Notes: generated from the letters alone by a model not told the origin. DNA of 64,000 nucleotides from Streptomyces fulvorobeus (GCF_013167895.1 NZ_BLWC01000001.1:4712001-4776000); one strand, 5' to 3'. Counted from the first letter of the stretch, positions 8,080 through 18,126 are shown. Program-made: numbers and translations.

Positions 8080-9177
8080 ATGAGCACCACGAAGAAGATC
8101 ACTGCGACCGCGGTGGCCGCCGCTCTCGGTGTCACGGCTCTCGCGGGCTGCGCGGACTCCGACGACGGTGCGTCCGGCGGGTCGAAGGGCTCCGGCTCCA
8201 AGACCGTGACGCTGGTCAGTCACGACTCCTTCAACGCCTCCAAGGACGTGCTGAAGGCGTTCACCGAGGAGACCGGCTACACCGTCAAGGTCCTCAAGAG
8301 CGGCGACGCCGGGGCCGCGCTCAACCAGGAGATCCTGACCAAGGGCTCCCCGCGCGGTGACGTGTTCTTCGGCGTCGACAACACCCTGCTCTCCCGCGCC
8401 CTCGACAACGGCCTGTTCACGCCGTACGAGGCCAAGGGCCTGGACCGGGTCGCGGACGAGGTGCGGCTCGACGCGGACAAGCACCGGGTGACGCCCGTCG
8501 ACACCGGTGACGTCTGCGTGAACTACGACAAGAAGTACTTCGCCGACAGGAAGCTCGCGCCGCCGCAGTCCTTCGAGGACCTGCTGAAGCCCGCGTACGA
8601 GAACCTGCTCGTCACCGAGAACGCCGCCACCTCCTCGCCCGGTCTCGGCTTCCTCCTCGGTACCGTCGCCGCCTACGGCGAGGACGGTTACGAGGACTAC
8701 TGGAAGAAGCTGAAGGACAACGGCGTCAAGGTCGTGGACGGCTGGGAGCAGGCGTACAACGACGAGTTCTCCGGTTCCGCCGGCGGCAGGAAGGCCAAGG
8801 CCGACCGGCCCCTCGTCGTCTCCTACGCCTCCAGCCCGCCCGTCGAGGTGCTGTACGCGCAGCCGCAGCCGGCGAAGGCGCCGACCGGCGTCGCCACCGG
8901 GACCTGCTTCCGCCAGATCGAGTTCGCGGGTCTGCTGGACGGTGCGGAGAACGAGGCGGGCGGCAAGGCCCTGCTGGACTTCCTGATCGGCCGGGAATTC
9001 CAGGAGGACATGCCGCTGAACATGTTCGTGAACCCGGTCGTGAGCGACGCGGAACTGCCCGAGCTCTTCACCGAGTTCGGCGCGGAGATCGACGAGCCGG
9101 CGACCGTGGCCCCGGAGCGGATCGCCAAGAACCGTGAGCGGTGGGTCCGGTCGTGGTCCTCGCTCGTGGTCAAGTAG
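8080..9177 (+). CDS. thiB: Thiamine ABC transporter substrate-binding lipoprotein
   Basis: The 365-residue protein starts with a lipoprotein signal whose lipobox LAGC places the lipidated Cys at residue 24. The rest matches periplasmic binding proteins of the thiamine/iron (ThiB/FbpA) class: VTLVSHDSFNASKDVLKAF, a DVFFGVDN segment, and a C-terminal PLNMFVNPV. The TPP riboswitch directly upstream makes thiamine or a thiamine derivative the likely ligand. The ATG at 8080 has the strong ribosome binding site AGGAGGAA. The gene opens a three-gene operon with a permease and an ATPase. Confidence 0.92.
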   Translation: MSTTKKITATAVAAALGVTALAGCADSDDGASGGSKGSGSKTVTLVSHDSFNASKDVLKAFTEETGYTVKVLKSGDAGAALNQEILTKGSPRGDVFFGVDNTLLSRALDNGLFTPYEAKGLDRVADEVRLDADKHRVTPVDTGDVCVNYDKKYFADRKLAPPQSFEDLLKPAYENLLVTENAATSSPGLGFLLGTVAAYGEDGYEDYWKKLKDNGVKVVDGWEQAYNDEFSGSAGGRKAKADRPLVVSYASSPPVEVLYAQPQPAKAPTGVATGTCFRQIEFAGLLDGAENEAGGKALLDFLIGREFQEDMPLNMFVNPVVSDAELPELFTEFGAEIDEPATVAPERIAKNRERWVRSWSSLVVK

Positions 9178-9203
9178 CCGGCCGCTCCGTGCGCGGAGGA
9201 CGG

Positions 9204-10862
9204 GTGCTCAGCGGACGGATACGCGGGAACGCGGTGCGGCTCGGCCTGACGGCCGTGCCCCTCGCGTTCTTCGCGCTGTTCTTCGCCTACCCCGTCGCCG
9301 CGATCGTCGGCCGCGGGTTGAAGGACACGGGCCGGTGGCAGTTCGGCCGCATCGGTGAGGTGCTGGGCCGCCCGGAGATCCTCGACGTCCTGTGGTTCAC
9401 CACCTGGCAGGCCCTCGCCTCCACCGCGCTCACCCTGGTCCTCGCGCTGCCCGCCGCCTATGTCTTCGCCCGCTTCGACTTCCCCGGAAAACACCTGCTG
9501 CGGGCCGTGGTCACGGTGCCGTTCGTGCTGCCGACCGTGGTCGTCGGGACGGCGTTCCTGGCGCTCCTCGGCCGCGGCGGCTTCCTCGACGAGCTGGCGG
9601 GAGTGCGGCTCGACACCACCGTGTGGGCGATCCTGCTGGCCCACGTCTTCTTCAACTACGCCGTGGTCGTACGCACCGTCGGCGGCCTCTGGTCGCAGCT
9701 CGATCCCCGCCAGGAGGAGGCCGCCAGGGTCCTGGGCGCCGGACGGTTCGCCGCCTGGCGGCGGGTCACCCTGCCCGCCCTGGTGCCCGCCGTCGCCGCC
9801 GCCGCACTGATGGTCTTCCTCTTCACGTTCACCTCCTTCGGCGTCGTGCAGATCCTCGGCGGCCCGGCCTTCTCCACGCTCGAGGTGGAGATCTACCGGC
9901 AGACCGCCCAGCTCCTGGACCTGCCGACGGCCGCCGTGCTGACCCTCGTCCAGTTCGCCGCGGTCGGCGCGATCCTCGCCGTGCACGCCTGGACCGTACG
10001 GCGCAGGGAGACCGCCCTGAAGCTGGTCGACCCGGCGCAGACCGCCCGCCGACCGCGCGGCGCCGGGCAGTGGGCGCTGCTGGGCGGGGTGCTGCTGACC
10101 GTCCTGCTGCTGATCCTGCTGCCGCTGGGTGTGCTGGTGGAGCGCTCCTTCGACGGTCCCGGCGGTCACGGGCTGGGCTTCTACCGCGCGTTGCGGTCGG
10201 CCGAGGCGAGCGGTTCCACGTTCCTCGTACCGCCGCTCGAAGCCGTCTGGAACTCGCTGCGGTACGCGCTCGTCGCGACCCTGATCGCGCTCTTCGTCGG
10301 CGGGCTCGCGGCGGCGGCGCTGACCCGGCGTGCCGGGCGGCTGGTCCGCGGGTTCGACGCGCTGCTGATGCTGCCGCTCGGGGTGTCCGCCGTGACGGTC
10401 GGCTTCGGCTTCCTGATCACGCTGGACGAGCCACCGCTCGATCTGCGGACGTCCTGGATCCTGGTGCCGCTCGCGCAGGCCCTGGTGGGTGTCCCCTTCG
10501 TCGTACGGACCATGCTGCCCGTCCTGCGCGCGGTGGACGGGCGGCTCCGGGAGGCGGCGGCGGTGCTCGGGGCCTCGCCGGTGCGGGTCTGGCGTGAGGT
10601 CGACCTGCCGCTGGTGCGCCGGGCGCTGCTGGTCGCCGCGGGCTTCGCGTTCGCCGTGTCGCTCGGCGAGTTCGGCGCGACCGTGTTCATCGCGCGCCCC
10701 GACAACCCGACGCTGCCGGTCGCGGTGGCCCGGCTGCTGGGACGGTCCGGGGAGCTCAACTACGGGCAGGCGATGGCCCTCAGCACGATTCTGATGCTCG
10801 TCTGCGCGGTGTCGCTGCTGCTGCTGGAACGTATCCGCACCGATCGATCCGGGGAGTTCTGA
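9204..10862 (+). CDS. thiP: Thiamine ABC transporter permease (fused two-domain)
   Basis: This integral membrane protein has two tandem binding-protein-dependent transport (MetI-like) domains. The EAA-type loops lie near EEAARVLGAGRFAAWRRVTLP in the first half and REAAAVLGASPVRVWREVDL in the second. About 12 membrane segments are expected, and the 552-residue length fits ThiP/FbpB. The frame is open from 9141 inside thiB, but I prefer the GTG at 9204, preceded by GGAGGA and placed after the thiB stop. The gene ends two bases before thiQ. Confidence 0.9.
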   Translation: MLSGRIRGNAVRLGLTAVPLAFFALFFAYPVAAIVGRGLKDTGRWQFGRIGEVLGRPEILDVLWFTTWQALASTALTLVLALPAAYVFARFDFPGKHLLRAVVTVPFVLPTVVVGTAFLALLGRGGFLDELAGVRLDTTVWAILLAHVFFNYAVVVRTVGGLWSQLDPRQEEAARVLGAGRFAAWRRVTLPALVPAVAAAALMVFLFTFTSFGVVQILGGPAFSTLEVEIYRQTAQLLDLPTAAVLTLVQFAAVGAILAVHAWTVRRRETALKLVDPAQTARRPRGAGQWALLGGVLLTVLLLILLPLGVLVERSFDGPGGHGLGFYRALRSAEASGSTFLVPPLEAVWNSLRYALVATLIALFVGGLAAAALTRRAGRLVRGFDALLMLPLGVSAVTVGFGFLITLDEPPLDLRTSWILVPLAQALVGVPFVVRTMLPVLRAVDGRLREAAAVLGASPVRVWREVDLPLVRRALLVAAGFAFAVSLGEFGATVFIARPDNPTLPVAVARLLGRSGELNYGQAMALSTILMLVCAVSLLLLERIRTDRSGEF

Positions 10863-10864
10863 CC

Positions 10865-11905
<1,041 letters not shown>

Positions 11906-11987
11906 CCGGCTGGCGGCGCCCCCCGGAGCCTGGTCCCCTGGAACGGTCGGCGACCGCCCTGCCGGGCCCCAGGAAAGGACCACGACC

Positions 11988-12488
11988 ATGGACGGGTCAG
12001 TACGCGAGGGCATCGATCTCACCCGGGCCTTCGACGCCCCACGGGAGCGGGTGTTCGAGGCGTGGACGACGCCCGAACGCTTCGCCGCCTGGTACGGCGG
12101 CCACGCCGCCGTACCGCTCGACCGGGTGTCGATGGACGTCAGGCCGGGCGGGGCCTGGAGCCTGGTCCTCGTCGTACCGGGCACCGAGATGCCCTTCCAC
12201 GGGGTCTACCGCGAGGTGGTCGCACCGCAGCGGCTCGTCTTCACGCTGAAGGACGGCAGCGTCGCCGACGAGGCCGAGGGCGAGATCGTCACCGCCACGT
12301 TCACCGGCCGGGGGCGCACCACCGAGATGACGTTCCGCCAGCGCGGCGGGAACCTCACACCGGAGCAGTACGCCGCAGCGGAGGACGGCTGGGAGGCGTG
12401 CTTCGACACGCTCACCACGGTCCTCGCGACCACCCGCGGTCCGGCGCCGCCGCCGGACCTCCGCTCCCGGCCTGCGCCTCCTCGCTGA
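11988..12488 (+). CDS. SRPBCC/AHSA1-family protein
   Basis: The 166-residue protein opens with the AHSA1 (activator of Hsp90 homologue) fold pattern: LTRAFDAPRERVFEAWTTPE, RFAAWYGG, RPGGAWSLVL, and late on RQRGGNLTPEQYAAAEDGWE. These helix-grip proteins bind hydrophobic ligands; the role of this one is unknown. The ATG at 11988 has an AGGAAAGG ribosome binding site. It lies 82 bases after thiQ but is probably a separate unit. It converges on the WYL regulator, with about 60 bases between. Confidence 0.8.
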   Translation: MDGSVREGIDLTRAFDAPRERVFEAWTTPERFAAWYGGHAAVPLDRVSMDVRPGGAWSLVLVVPGTEMPFHGVYREVVAPQRLVFTLKDGSVADEAEGEIVTATFTGRGRTTEMTFRQRGGNLTPEQYAAAEDGWEACFDTLTTVLATTRGPAPPPDLRSRPAPPR

Positions 12489-12547
12489 GAGCGGCCGGCC
12501 CGCCCCGGGCCTAGATGTGCCGTCTCATGACATTGGTTCTTCGCCTG

Positions 12548-13537
12548 TCAGGCTTGGCGGGCATAGGACGCGAAGCGATCGGCGAGCGCGATGACGAGGG
12601 CGCGGAGTTCATCGGGGTGCTCGATGGCGAACGGCCGGTCGAGTGAGGCGAGTACCGGAGGCAACCAGTCGAGCCGCTCCGCCCGTAGCTCGACGCGCAG
12701 CCAGTGCTCGGCCGCCGGGTCCTGGCCGGCCGCGGGCTCGTGCTCCTCCAGGCTCGCGACGCTGGCGGGGAGGTGGGCGCGGATCTGCTCAACTGTCCCG
12801 TGGATCCGCAAGGTGACCTGATGCCTGTACTCGGCCGTGGCGAATCCTGACAACACGCGTTGTGCCGGACCGGGACCCACGGGCGCTTCGAATGAGCCGG
12901 ACAGGGCCCTCGCGGCTGCGATGCGATCGAGCCGGAAGGTTCGGTCCTCGCCGACCTGGGCGTCCTTGCCCGTCACGTACCACCGGCCCGCATGGGCGAC
13001 GATCCCGTACGCGTGCAGTGTGCGTTCGCTGCGCCGTCCGTCGCGGTCGGTGTAGCGGATCGACACCGGTCGGCGGTGGCGCACCGCATCGGCGATGGTG
13101 AGCAGGAGCCCGGCGTCCGGGTGGTCCAACTCGCCGGGCTGATCCGTGAAGGCGAGAGCTTCCAGGAGTGTGTCGAGCCGGCGGGCGATGTGCTTGGGCA
13201 GCACCCGCCGGATCTTCGCTGACGCCGTCTCGTTTGCCGTGCGCTCCGTCGTCGTCAGCTCTGCCCGGCGGCCGGCGACCAGGCCGAGCAGCACGGCCAG
13301 CGCCTCGTCGTCGCTGAGCATGAGCGGAGGCAAACGGTACCCGGGAGCCAGCCGGTACCCGCCGTAGCGGCCGCGCACCGACTCCACGGGCACGTCCAGT
13401 TCGATCAGTTGGTCCACATACCGCCGCACAGTGCGCCCTTCGACGCCGAGACGGTCGGCGAGCTCGGCCACAGTCCGGGTGCCGCCCGACTGCAGTAGCT
13501 CCAGGAGTCTCAGCACGCGGCCTGTGGGTCGTGACAT
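12548..13537 (-). CDS. HTH/WYL-domain transcriptional regulator (YafY/DeoR-like)
   Basis: The 329-residue protein begins with a winged helix-turn-helix (about residues 5-60: VLRLLELLQSGGTRTVAELA, then DRLGVEGRTVRRYVDQL). A WYL domain (about 140-210, with RWYVTGKD) and a C-terminal WCX extension follow. WYL domains sense ligands, often nucleic acid or metabolites. It is divergent from the VOC-family gene with 92 bases between, the classic layout of a regulator next to its target. The ligand is unknown. Confidence 0.88.
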   Translation of the reverse strand: MSRPTGRVLRLLELLQSGGTRTVAELADRLGVEGRTVRRYVDQLIELDVPVESVRGRYGGYRLAPGYRLPPLMLSDDEALAVLLGLVAGRRAELTTTERTANETASAKIRRVLPKHIARRLDTLLEALAFTDQPGELDHPDAGLLLTIADAVRHRRPVSIRYTDRDGRRSERTLHAYGIVAHAGRWYVTGKDAQVGEDRTFRLDRIAAARALSGSFEAPVGPGPAQRVLSGFATAEYRHQVTLRIHGTVEQIRAHLPASVASLEEHEPAAGQDPAAEHWLRVELRAERLDWLPPVLASLDRPFAIEHPDELRALVIALADRFASYARQA

Positions 13538-13629
13538 GTTCGCAGCCTAACGCGAATACAGGACCGATTCTGTCCACTATTTCTCCTAGCCTGAGACTGC
13601 ACGCCTCCAGCACAGCCAAGGAGATACCC

Positions 13630-14028
13630 ATGGACTTCGTCTCGATCCGCATCATCACCAGCGACGTCGCACGCCTCGTCGAGTTCTACGAGCGAGCTAC
13701 AGGGATGCAGGCGATACGGGCCACCGAGGACTTCGCCGAACTCAGGACCGCGGGCGCAACCCTCGCGATCGCCGGCACCCGCACCGTCCCGCTGTTCGCC
13801 CCGGGCTCTGCCCGCCCGGCGGACAACCACAGCGTGATCATCGAGTTCCTCGTCGACGACGTGGACCGCGTTCACCAGAACCTGACCGGCTTCGTCACCG
13901 ACTTCGTCAACGTGCCCACCACGATGCCCTGGGGCAACCGGTCGCTGTTGTTCCGCGACCCCGACGGCAACCTCGTCAACTTCTTCACCCCCGTCACCCC
14001 GGAGGCCATCGAAAAGTTCGCACGCTGA
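13630..14028 (+). CDS. VOC-family (glyoxalase/bleomycin-resistance fold) protein
   Basis: The 132-residue product shows a vicinal-oxygen-chelate fold: SIRIITSDVARLVEFYERAT at the N-terminus, VIIEFLVDDVDRVHQNL in the middle, and the C-terminal LFRDPDGNLVNFFTPV with the usual DPDGN metal-side motif. I chose the ATG at 13630, which follows AAGGAGATACCC; the frame is open upstream into the regulator promoter without homology. The substrate is unknown. The divergent WYL regulator is the likely controller. Confidence 0.85.
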   Translation: MDFVSIRIITSDVARLVEFYERATGMQAIRATEDFAELRTAGATLAIAGTRTVPLFAPGSARPADNHSVIIEFLVDDVDRVHQNLTGFVTDFVNVPTTMPWGNRSLLFRDPDGNLVNFFTPVTPEAIEKFAR

Positions 14029-14049
14029 CGCCACGCACAGCCGCTCACG

Positions 14050-14078
14050 CGGGAGCCCCGAAATCTCAGGGGCTCCCG
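14050..14078 (+). terminator. Hairpin after the VOC gene
   Basis: A perfect 10-bp stem (14050-14059 with 14069-14078) encloses a 9-base loop, 22 bases after the VOC stop codon. It is the likely end of that transcript. The IS481-like fragment begins shortly after it. Confidence 0.7.
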
Positions 14079-14120
14079 GTGAACGCGGCCGCCGGGTCCA
14101 GGAGCGCCACCAGCAGGGGA

Positions 14121-14620
14121 CATCGGAACGACTCCCGACTCGCCTACACCGAGGCTCTGGACGACGAGAAGGCCGTGACCGCAGCCGCGTTCTGGCATCG
14201 TTCCGTCGCGTTCTTCGCCGCCCACGACATCACGCCGATCCGCCGCGTCCTCACCGACAACGGCTCCTGCTACCGCTCTCGCGCCTGGGCCGCTGCCCTG
14301 GTCGTGACGGGAACGAAGCCCAAGCGCACCAGGCCGTACCGCCACGGACCAACGGGAAGGTGGAGAGGTTCAACGGGACGCTGGCCCGCGAGTGGGCCTA
14401 CGTGCGCGCCTACACCTCCGAGCAGGAACGCAGGGCCGCGCTCGCGAACTTCCTCAACTACTACAACCACGAGCGCCCGCACTCCGCGCTCGGAGGCCGG
14501 CCACCCATCAGCCGGACCTCCGGCAGTGACTACCGCATCGTGTTCGACCAGCCGCCGAAGCCACTCGACACGATCCCGCAGCAGCTCGCCTTCGAGGACG
14601 CCGTGGAACCAACGTCCTGA
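14121..14620 (+). pseudogene. IS481-family transposase remnant (5' truncated, frameshifted)
   Basis: The fragment covers the second half of an rve/DDE integrase core. In the first frame it reads NDSRLAYTEALDDEKAVTAA and VLTDNGSCYRSRAWAA, with the second catalytic Asp. From about 14345 it shifts frame to NGKVERFNGTLAREWAYVRA, with the catalytic Glu, then FLNYYNHERPHSALGGRPP and an end with a stop at 14620. One missing base in the C run near 14340-14342 joins the halves. The N-terminal helix-turn-helix and most of the sequence before the first Asp are absent, so the element cannot encode an active transposase. I could not find terminal inverted repeats. It marks a past insertion beside the WYL/VOC pair. 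Confidence 0.85.
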
Positions 14621-14637
14621 GACACCACACCTAGACG

Positions 14638-15813
14638 TCAGGCGGCGGTCAGGGGCAGCGCGGCCAGCTGCGCGACCGTCCAGGTCAGCGGGGCGAAAAC
14701 GGCCAGCAGCGCGCCGGCCCGCACGGCGGTTGCGCCGCGCAGTGCGGATGCCGGGGCGCCCATCCTGAGCAGCGCGTCGGCGGTCCTGGCGCGGGCCTGC
14801 TTCGCCTCCAGCGCCGAGGTCAGCAGCGTCGCCGTCGTGCAGCCGAGTACGAGCGCCGCACCGAGAGCGGTGAGGGGACCGAAGGGGCGGGGCCCCGTCC
14901 CGTACAGCGCGGCGGCGGCGATCACCCCGGACAGCACCGCGCAGACCACCCCGAGCGGGCGGCCGATACGCCGGGCCTCGTCCATCAGGACCCGGCCCGC
15001 CAGCAGGCGGACGGCTCCCGGGCGCACGGCCTGGAGCAGCCGGCCGCAGAGGTAGGTGAGTCCGGGGCCGGCCATGGCCAGGCCGATCGCGGTCAGTGTC
15101 CAGCCCGCCAGCACGCCGGCCGGGGTGGCGTCCAGCCTGCCGGGCAGCGGGAACGGGCTGCCGCCCGCCGGGCCCCGGCTCGCGTACGCCTCGACGGCCA
15201 GACCGGCCGCCGTCAGGGCGACGCCCCACGGCAGCCCCGAGGGAGCCCCCGATGTGCCGGGGTCACCGGCGCCGTCCGGGGCGGTGGGGGAGGAGGCCAC
15301 GGGGGGCCGGGCGCGTAGGGCGAGCGCACTCGCGAGCACCGAGGCCACCGGTACGAGGGCGAGCAGCGTGAGGGCGGCCGCCAGCGGCAGCGGTGTACCG
15401 GCTCCCAGCAGCTCGGTGGCGCGGCCGTCGAACGGCATCCCCGTCAGGTCGCCCCGCAGGTGCAGGAAGAGCAGCAGGGCCACCATCGAGCCGAGCGTGG
15501 TGGAGACCGCGGTGGAGACGGCCGCGAGCACCGAGAGCCTGACCGGGCCCAGCCCGATGGCGAAGAGCCCGGGGCGGGGCCGGGTGGCCGGGTCGGTCCG
15601 GGCCACCGCGACGGCGAACTGCACGGCGGCCGCCAGCGGGACCAGGCACCACAGCAGCCGCAGTACCGACCCCGTGGCCTGCGCCGGGTGGCCGGAGGCG
15701 TACCCCAGGGTGCAGAGCAGCAGGAAACCGACGCCGGCCGAGGCCGCGGCGACGAGCAGGCGCCGCGCCAGGACCAGGGGGTGCGTACCGCGGGTCAGAC
15801 GGAGAGCGAGCAC
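14638..15813 (-). CDS. ABC transporter permease (polytopic membrane protein)
   Basis: The 391-residue protein has about eight to ten hydrophobic segments (for example LLVAAASAGVGFLLLCTLGY and LLWCLVPLAAAVQFAVAVA), resembling FtsX/MacB-like permeases of actinobacterial exporters. I chose the GTG at 15813, which overlaps the end of the ATPase gene and has GGAAGG 9 bases upstream; the frame is open to 16149 but antisense-like there. It pairs with the ATPase above and probably exports a peptide, lipid or drug. No substrate is indicated. The 3' end abuts the IS remnant. Confidence 0.75.
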   Translation of the reverse strand: MLALRLTRGTHPLVLARRLLVAAASAGVGFLLLCTLGYASGHPAQATGSVLRLLWCLVPLAAAVQFAVAVARTDPATRPRPGLFAIGLGPVRLSVLAAVSTAVSTTLGSMVALLLFLHLRGDLTGMPFDGRATELLGAGTPLPLAAALTLLALVPVASVLASALALRARPPVASSPTAPDGAGDPGTSGAPSGLPWGVALTAAGLAVEAYASRGPAGGSPFPLPGRLDATPAGVLAGWTLTAIGLAMAGPGLTYLCGRLLQAVRPGAVRLLAGRVLMDEARRIGRPLGVVCAVLSGVIAAAALYGTGPRPFGPLTALGAALVLGCTTATLLTSALEAKQARARTADALLRMGAPASALRGATAVRAGALLAVFAPLTWTVAQLAALPLTAA

Positions 15814-16532
15814 GCCGAGCGGCCTTCCGTATCGGACACGGCGGGCAGGGTGACGGTGCTGACGCGGCGGCCGTCCAGCAGGGCGACCGCGCGGTCGGCG
15901 AGGGCGGCGACCTCCACGTCGTGGGTGGCGAGGACGACCGTGATGTCGTGGGAGCGGGCCGCGGTCGTCAGGGTGCGCAGGAGCTGCGTGCGGTCCGCGC
16001 GGTGGAGCGCCGCGGTCGGCTCGTCGGCGAAGATCACCGATGGTGACGCGGTCAGGGCCCGGGCCACGGAGACCCGCTGGCGCTGTGCCTGGAGCAGCGC
16101 GTGGGGCCGCTTCTTGGCGAGCGCGGCGATATCCAGGCGCTCCAGCCACTCCAGCGCAGCCTTCTTGGCGGCCCGGTGCGAGGTGCCCCGCAGGAGCAGG
16201 GGAAGGGCCGCGTTCTCCCAGGTGGTCAGCTCCGGCACGAGCTGGGGCTCGGGGGCGATCCAGGCGAAGCGGTCGCGGCGCAGCTGTTCCCGCAGGCGCG
16301 GGCCCATCGTGTGGAGGGGGACGCTGTTGTACCAGACCTCGCCCTGCTGGGGCACCAGCTGCCCGGACAGACAGTGCAGCAGCGTGGTCTTCCCGCTGCC
16401 GCGCGGCCCGGTCACGGCCAGGATCTCGCCGTCCCGGACGCCGACGGAGACACCGCCGAGACCGGGTGAGCCGTTGTGGGAATGGTGCAGGGAACGCGCC
16501 CAGATCACGTCGTTGTCCGGCGGGGCCACCAT
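15795..16532 (-). CDS. ABC transporter ATP-binding protein with degenerate signature motif
   Basis: The 245-residue ATPase has Walker A GPRGSGKTT near residue 41, Walker B VIFADEPT and the switch His in VLATHDVEV. The expected signature LSGGQ reads LLQAQRQR, a marked departure at the residues that contact the partner nucleotide. The ATG at 16532 (frame MVAPPDNDVIWARSL) has a GAGG ribosome binding site 8 bases upstream, better than the GTG at 16541. It overlaps the permease gene by 19 bases. A 26-bp perfect palindrome lies 27 bases before the start. Confidence 0.82.
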   Translation of the reverse strand: MVAPPDNDVIWARSLHHSHNGSPGLGGVSVGVRDGEILAVTGPRGSGKTTLLHCLSGQLVPQQGEVWYNSVPLHTMGPRLREQLRRDRFAWIAPEPQLVPELTTWENAALPLLLRGTSHRAAKKAALEWLERLDIAALAKKRPHALLQAQRQRVSVARALTASPSVIFADEPTAALHRADRTQLLRTLTTAARSHDITVVLATHDVEVAALADRAVALLDGRRVSTVTLPAVSDTEGRSACSLSV

Positions 16533-16558
16533 GGCGTACACCTCGGTTCAGTCAGTAT

Positions 16559-16584
16559 TCCCTTCCCCCGTACGGGGGAAGGGA
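16559..16584. repeat. 26-bp perfect palindrome upstream of the ABC exporter pair
   Basis: Positions 16559-16584 read the same on both strands, with half-site TCCCTTCCCCCGT. It sits in the promoter region of the minus-strand ABC genes. It could be an operator for a dimeric regulator or an RNA hairpin in the leader. No regulator gene is adjacent. Confidence 0.7.
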
Positions 16585-16746
16585 GACGCGGCCGATCGGT
16601 CTCTCGGCACGGTAGGCAGCCCGGCCCGGGTGTGCGCACAGCACGCGGCCCGGATGCGCTCCTTCTCACTCGAAAGGCGTATCCGGGCCGCGTGGACCGT
16701 ATGAAATGACCGCTGGAACGACATCAGCCAGGGGCCCTCACCGGGG

Positions 16747-18126
16747 TCAGAGCTTCGTCCACGCCTCCGTGAGAACGGACCGCAGGATGCCCTCGATCTC
16801 GTCGAAGGTCGCCTGGTCGGAGATGAGCGGCGGCGCGAGCTGGACGACCGGGTCGCCGCGGTCGTCGGCCCGGCAGTACAGGCCGTTCTCGTACAGCGCC
16901 TTGGAGAGGAAGCCGTACAGGACGCGCTCGGTCTCCTCGTCGGTGAAGGTCTCCTTGGTGACCTTGTCCTTCACCAGCTCGATGCCGTAGAAGAAGCCGT
17001 TGCCGCGGACGTCGCCGACGATCGGCAGGTCGTGCAGCTTCTGGAGGGTCGAGAGGAACGCGCCCTCGGTGTCCAGGACGTGCTGGTTGAGGCCCTCACG
17101 CTCGAACAGGTCGAGGTTGGCAATGCCCACGGCCGCGGAGACCGGGTGGCCACCGAAGGTGTAGCCGTGCAGGAAGGTGTTGCCGCCCTGGTAGAACGGC
17201 TCCGCCAGGCGGTCGGAGATGATGCACGCGCCGATCGGGGAGTAGCCCGAGGTCATGCCCTTGGCGCAGGTGATCATGTCCGGCACGTAGTCGAACTTGT
17301 CGCACGCGAACATCGTGCCGAGGCGGCCGAAGGCGCAGATCGTCTCGTCCGAGACGAGCAGCACGTTGTACTGGTCGCAGATCTCGCGGACCCGCTGGAA
17401 GTACCCGGGCGGCGGCGGGAAACAGCCACCGGCGTTCTGCACCGGCTCCAGGAAGACCGCGGCCACGGTCTCGGGGCCCTCGAAGAGGATCTCCTGCTCG
17501 ATCTGGTCGGCGCACCAGCGGCCGTACGCCTCGGGGTCGTCGCCGTGGATCGGGGCGCGGTAGATGTTGGTGTTGACCACCTTGTGCGCGCCGGGAACCA
17601 GCGGCTCGAAGGGGGCCTTCAGGGCCGGCAGGCCCGTGATGGACAGGGCGCCCTGCGGGGTGCCGTGGTACGCCACCGCGCGGGAGATGACCTTGTACTT
17701 GGTCGGCTCGCCGGTGAGCTTGAAGTACTGCTTCGCCAGCTTCCACGCGGTCTCGACGGCCTCGCCGCCACCTGTCGTGAAGAAGACCTTGTTCAGGTCA
17801 CCCGGGGCGTAGTTCGCCAGACGCTCGGCCAGCTCGACGGCCTTGGGGTGGGCGTACGACCACACCGGGAAGAAGGCCAGCTCCTGCGCCTGCTTGTACG
17901 CCGTCTCGGCGAGCTCGTGACGGCCGTGGCCGGCGTTGACCACGAACAGGCCGGAGAGGCCGTCGAGGTAGCGCTTGCCCTTGTCGTCGAAGATGTAGGT
18001 GCCCTCGCCACGCACGATGGTGGGAACGGGCGCGTTCTCGTAGTCCGACATGCGGGTGAAGTGCATCCACAGGTGGTCGTACGCGGTTCGGCTGAGGTCC
18101 TTGCTCACGGCTATCGGGTTCCCCAC
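16747..18126 (-). CDS. Class-III (omega) aminotransferase, probable polyamine/diamine aminotransferase
   Basis: The 459-residue PLP enzyme has the class-III signature with the Schiff-base lysine in TCAKGMTSGYSPIGA and the upstream cofactor segment DETICAFGR. Family members move an amino group from a diamine or beta-amino acid to pyruvate or 2-oxoglutarate. I chose the GTG at 18126 (MGNPIAVSKDLSRTAYDHLW), which overlaps the end of the Lrp gene; the frame remains open upstream. The Lrp regulator on the same strand and a divergent aldehyde dehydrogenase suggest putrescine or a related amine is converted to an aldehyde, which the neighbour oxidises. Substrate inferred from context. Confidence 0.88.
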   Translation of the reverse strand: MGNPIAVSKDLSRTAYDHLWMHFTRMSDYENAPVPTIVRGEGTYIFDDKGKRYLDGLSGLFVVNAGHGRHELAETAYKQAQELAFFPVWSYAHPKAVELAERLANYAPGDLNKVFFTTGGGEAVETAWKLAKQYFKLTGEPTKYKVISRAVAYHGTPQGALSITGLPALKAPFEPLVPGAHKVVNTNIYRAPIHGDDPEAYGRWCADQIEQEILFEGPETVAAVFLEPVQNAGGCFPPPPGYFQRVREICDQYNVLLVSDETICAFGRLGTMFACDKFDYVPDMITCAKGMTSGYSPIGACIISDRLAEPFYQGGNTFLHGYTFGGHPVSAAVGIANLDLFEREGLNQHVLDTEGAFLSTLQKLHDLPIVGDVRGNGFFYGIELVKDKVTKETFTDEETERVLYGFLSKALYENGLYCRADDRGDPVVQLAPPLISDQATFDEIEGILRSVLTEAWTKL

